Of a stretch of DNA of 64,000 bases, positions 63,365 to 64,000 are shown piece by piece. Each line of letters opens with the position of its first letter. Position 1 is the first letter of the stretch. A program made the position numbers and the translations under genes. The notes below the pieces were generated by a model. The model searched no databases and had not been told where the DNA came from. It worked only from the letters and a program-made list of their open reading frames with translations. The DNA is taken from positions 821,274 to 885,273 of the forward strand of contig CM074820.1 in assembly GCA_037447605.1 (NCBI GenBank), given 5' to 3'. This stretch comes from Zygnema circumcarinatum. Lineage: Eukaryota; Streptophyta; Zygnematophyceae; Zygnematales; Zygnemataceae.

Positions 63365-64000
63365 TCGCTTTCCCCTCTGCTGTTGCCGCATTGGAGGACG
63401 GACTTGGAAAAGAAAGGTGTATATGTTGTACTATATGATTTTGACTTACTTGATTTGTATCTGGTCTGAATTTATTTTTTTAAATAGATGGAGAGACATG
63501 GCTCGAATGAGGCATCCTTTGGTCTCTCACATTGCAATGTCTTTTTTTCAAAAATTAATCGTTTAAAGATTCAAAAGAGAGCTTTGTTGTTCCAATTTAT
63601 CACAGACCAGAACTAAAACTTTATTCCCGCCTTCTGAGTTCTTAAATTTACAATGGCCCTCCTGACAAGCAGGTAGGCACCTCGTCTCCTTAAAACCCCT
63701 CGGATGCCTCCAATTCCTCGCGCATGCTAAAAATGGCCATGTTAAGCTTCCAAGCTCAACCCTAAAAACCCATCAAGCGAGGCCGAGGAAGTTAAAACTA
63801 ACGCCTCTTTGCAATTGTGATTGCACCAAAAAACGCGCCCCACTAATAAATATAAATTTCCTGGAACCCTTCGAGAAATTAAATAGAAACCCTAATTTCA
63901 ACCAAGCTCTGAGCATCGCAACGCTCCCACAACCTAAAATCGGAGCTTTCTGGTCACACATTGTTCTAGAAAGGAGGTGGCTTCTTCCTCCCGGTACCGG
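63365..64000. other. 3' flank of the fasciclin-like gene, nothing called
   Basis: AT-rich to about 63640, then mixed sequence with ACCCTAAAAACCC near 63760. Short ORFs only. A gene on either strand may continue beyond the window edge. Confidence 0.5.

Overview
The window reads as nuclear DNA of a green plant-lineage (streptophyte) eukaryote. Evidence: genes are split by many GT-AG introns of about 60-1,000 bp; a complete chloroplast SRP43 gene (chromodomain-ankyrin-chromodomain-chromodomain) is present, a protein known only from green plastids; and there are a plastid-type fatty acyl-CoA reductase of the MS2 group, a plant-type F-box protein, a fasciclin-like arabinogalactan protein and a plant-type thioredoxin/AlgH fusion. 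Introns and intergenic DNA are full of long purine or pyrimidine tracts, and the telomere-like arrays are mostly the hexamer TTAGGG rather than the usual plant heptamer. A charophyte alga or early-diverging plant would fit; the species cannot be named from the sequence alone.

Layout. 436-1829 (+): 3' end of an unrecognised coiled-coil gene. 3411-6274 (-): F-box/LRR protein. 8342-13425 (-): poly(ADP-ribose) glycohydrolase. 15253-17389 (-): OTU-type deubiquitinase. 17800-18233 (-): possible 53-residue two-exon microprotein. 18661-19720: inverted-repeat (foldback-like) element. 20130-23248 (-): secreted S41-like protease homologue. 24616-26798 (-): Nudix CoA diphosphatase. 27678-30830 (-): plant F-box protein. 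32068-33021 (+): complex I B8/NDUFA2 subunit. 34804-37932 (-): cpSRP43. 39226-41761 (+): TPR-like plastid-type protein. 42741-49984 (-): thioredoxin/AlgH fusion. 50972-56240 (+): fatty acyl-CoA reductase. 58232-60229 (-): TRAPP subunit 6 (Trs33). 61835-63364 (+): fasciclin-like protein. All gene models were assembled by hand: exon junctions were accepted when the reading phase and the protein family agreed across the splice. Every model sums to a whole number of codons.

The genes are ordinary single nuclear genes, not an operon, and serve separate functions: ubiquitin system (two F-box proteins, one OTU), ADP-ribose turnover, CoA turnover, plastid protein targeting, respiratory complex I, vesicle tethering, lipid/sporopollenin metabolism and cell wall. 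The less ordinary content is structural: TTAGGG arrays at the 5' ends of three genes (one inside coding sequence, one with a 191-bp higher-order period), a near-perfect 340-bp inverted repeat, polypurine/polypyrimidine introns (one holding an assembly gap), and a GC-AG intron splitting the PARG catalytic signature.
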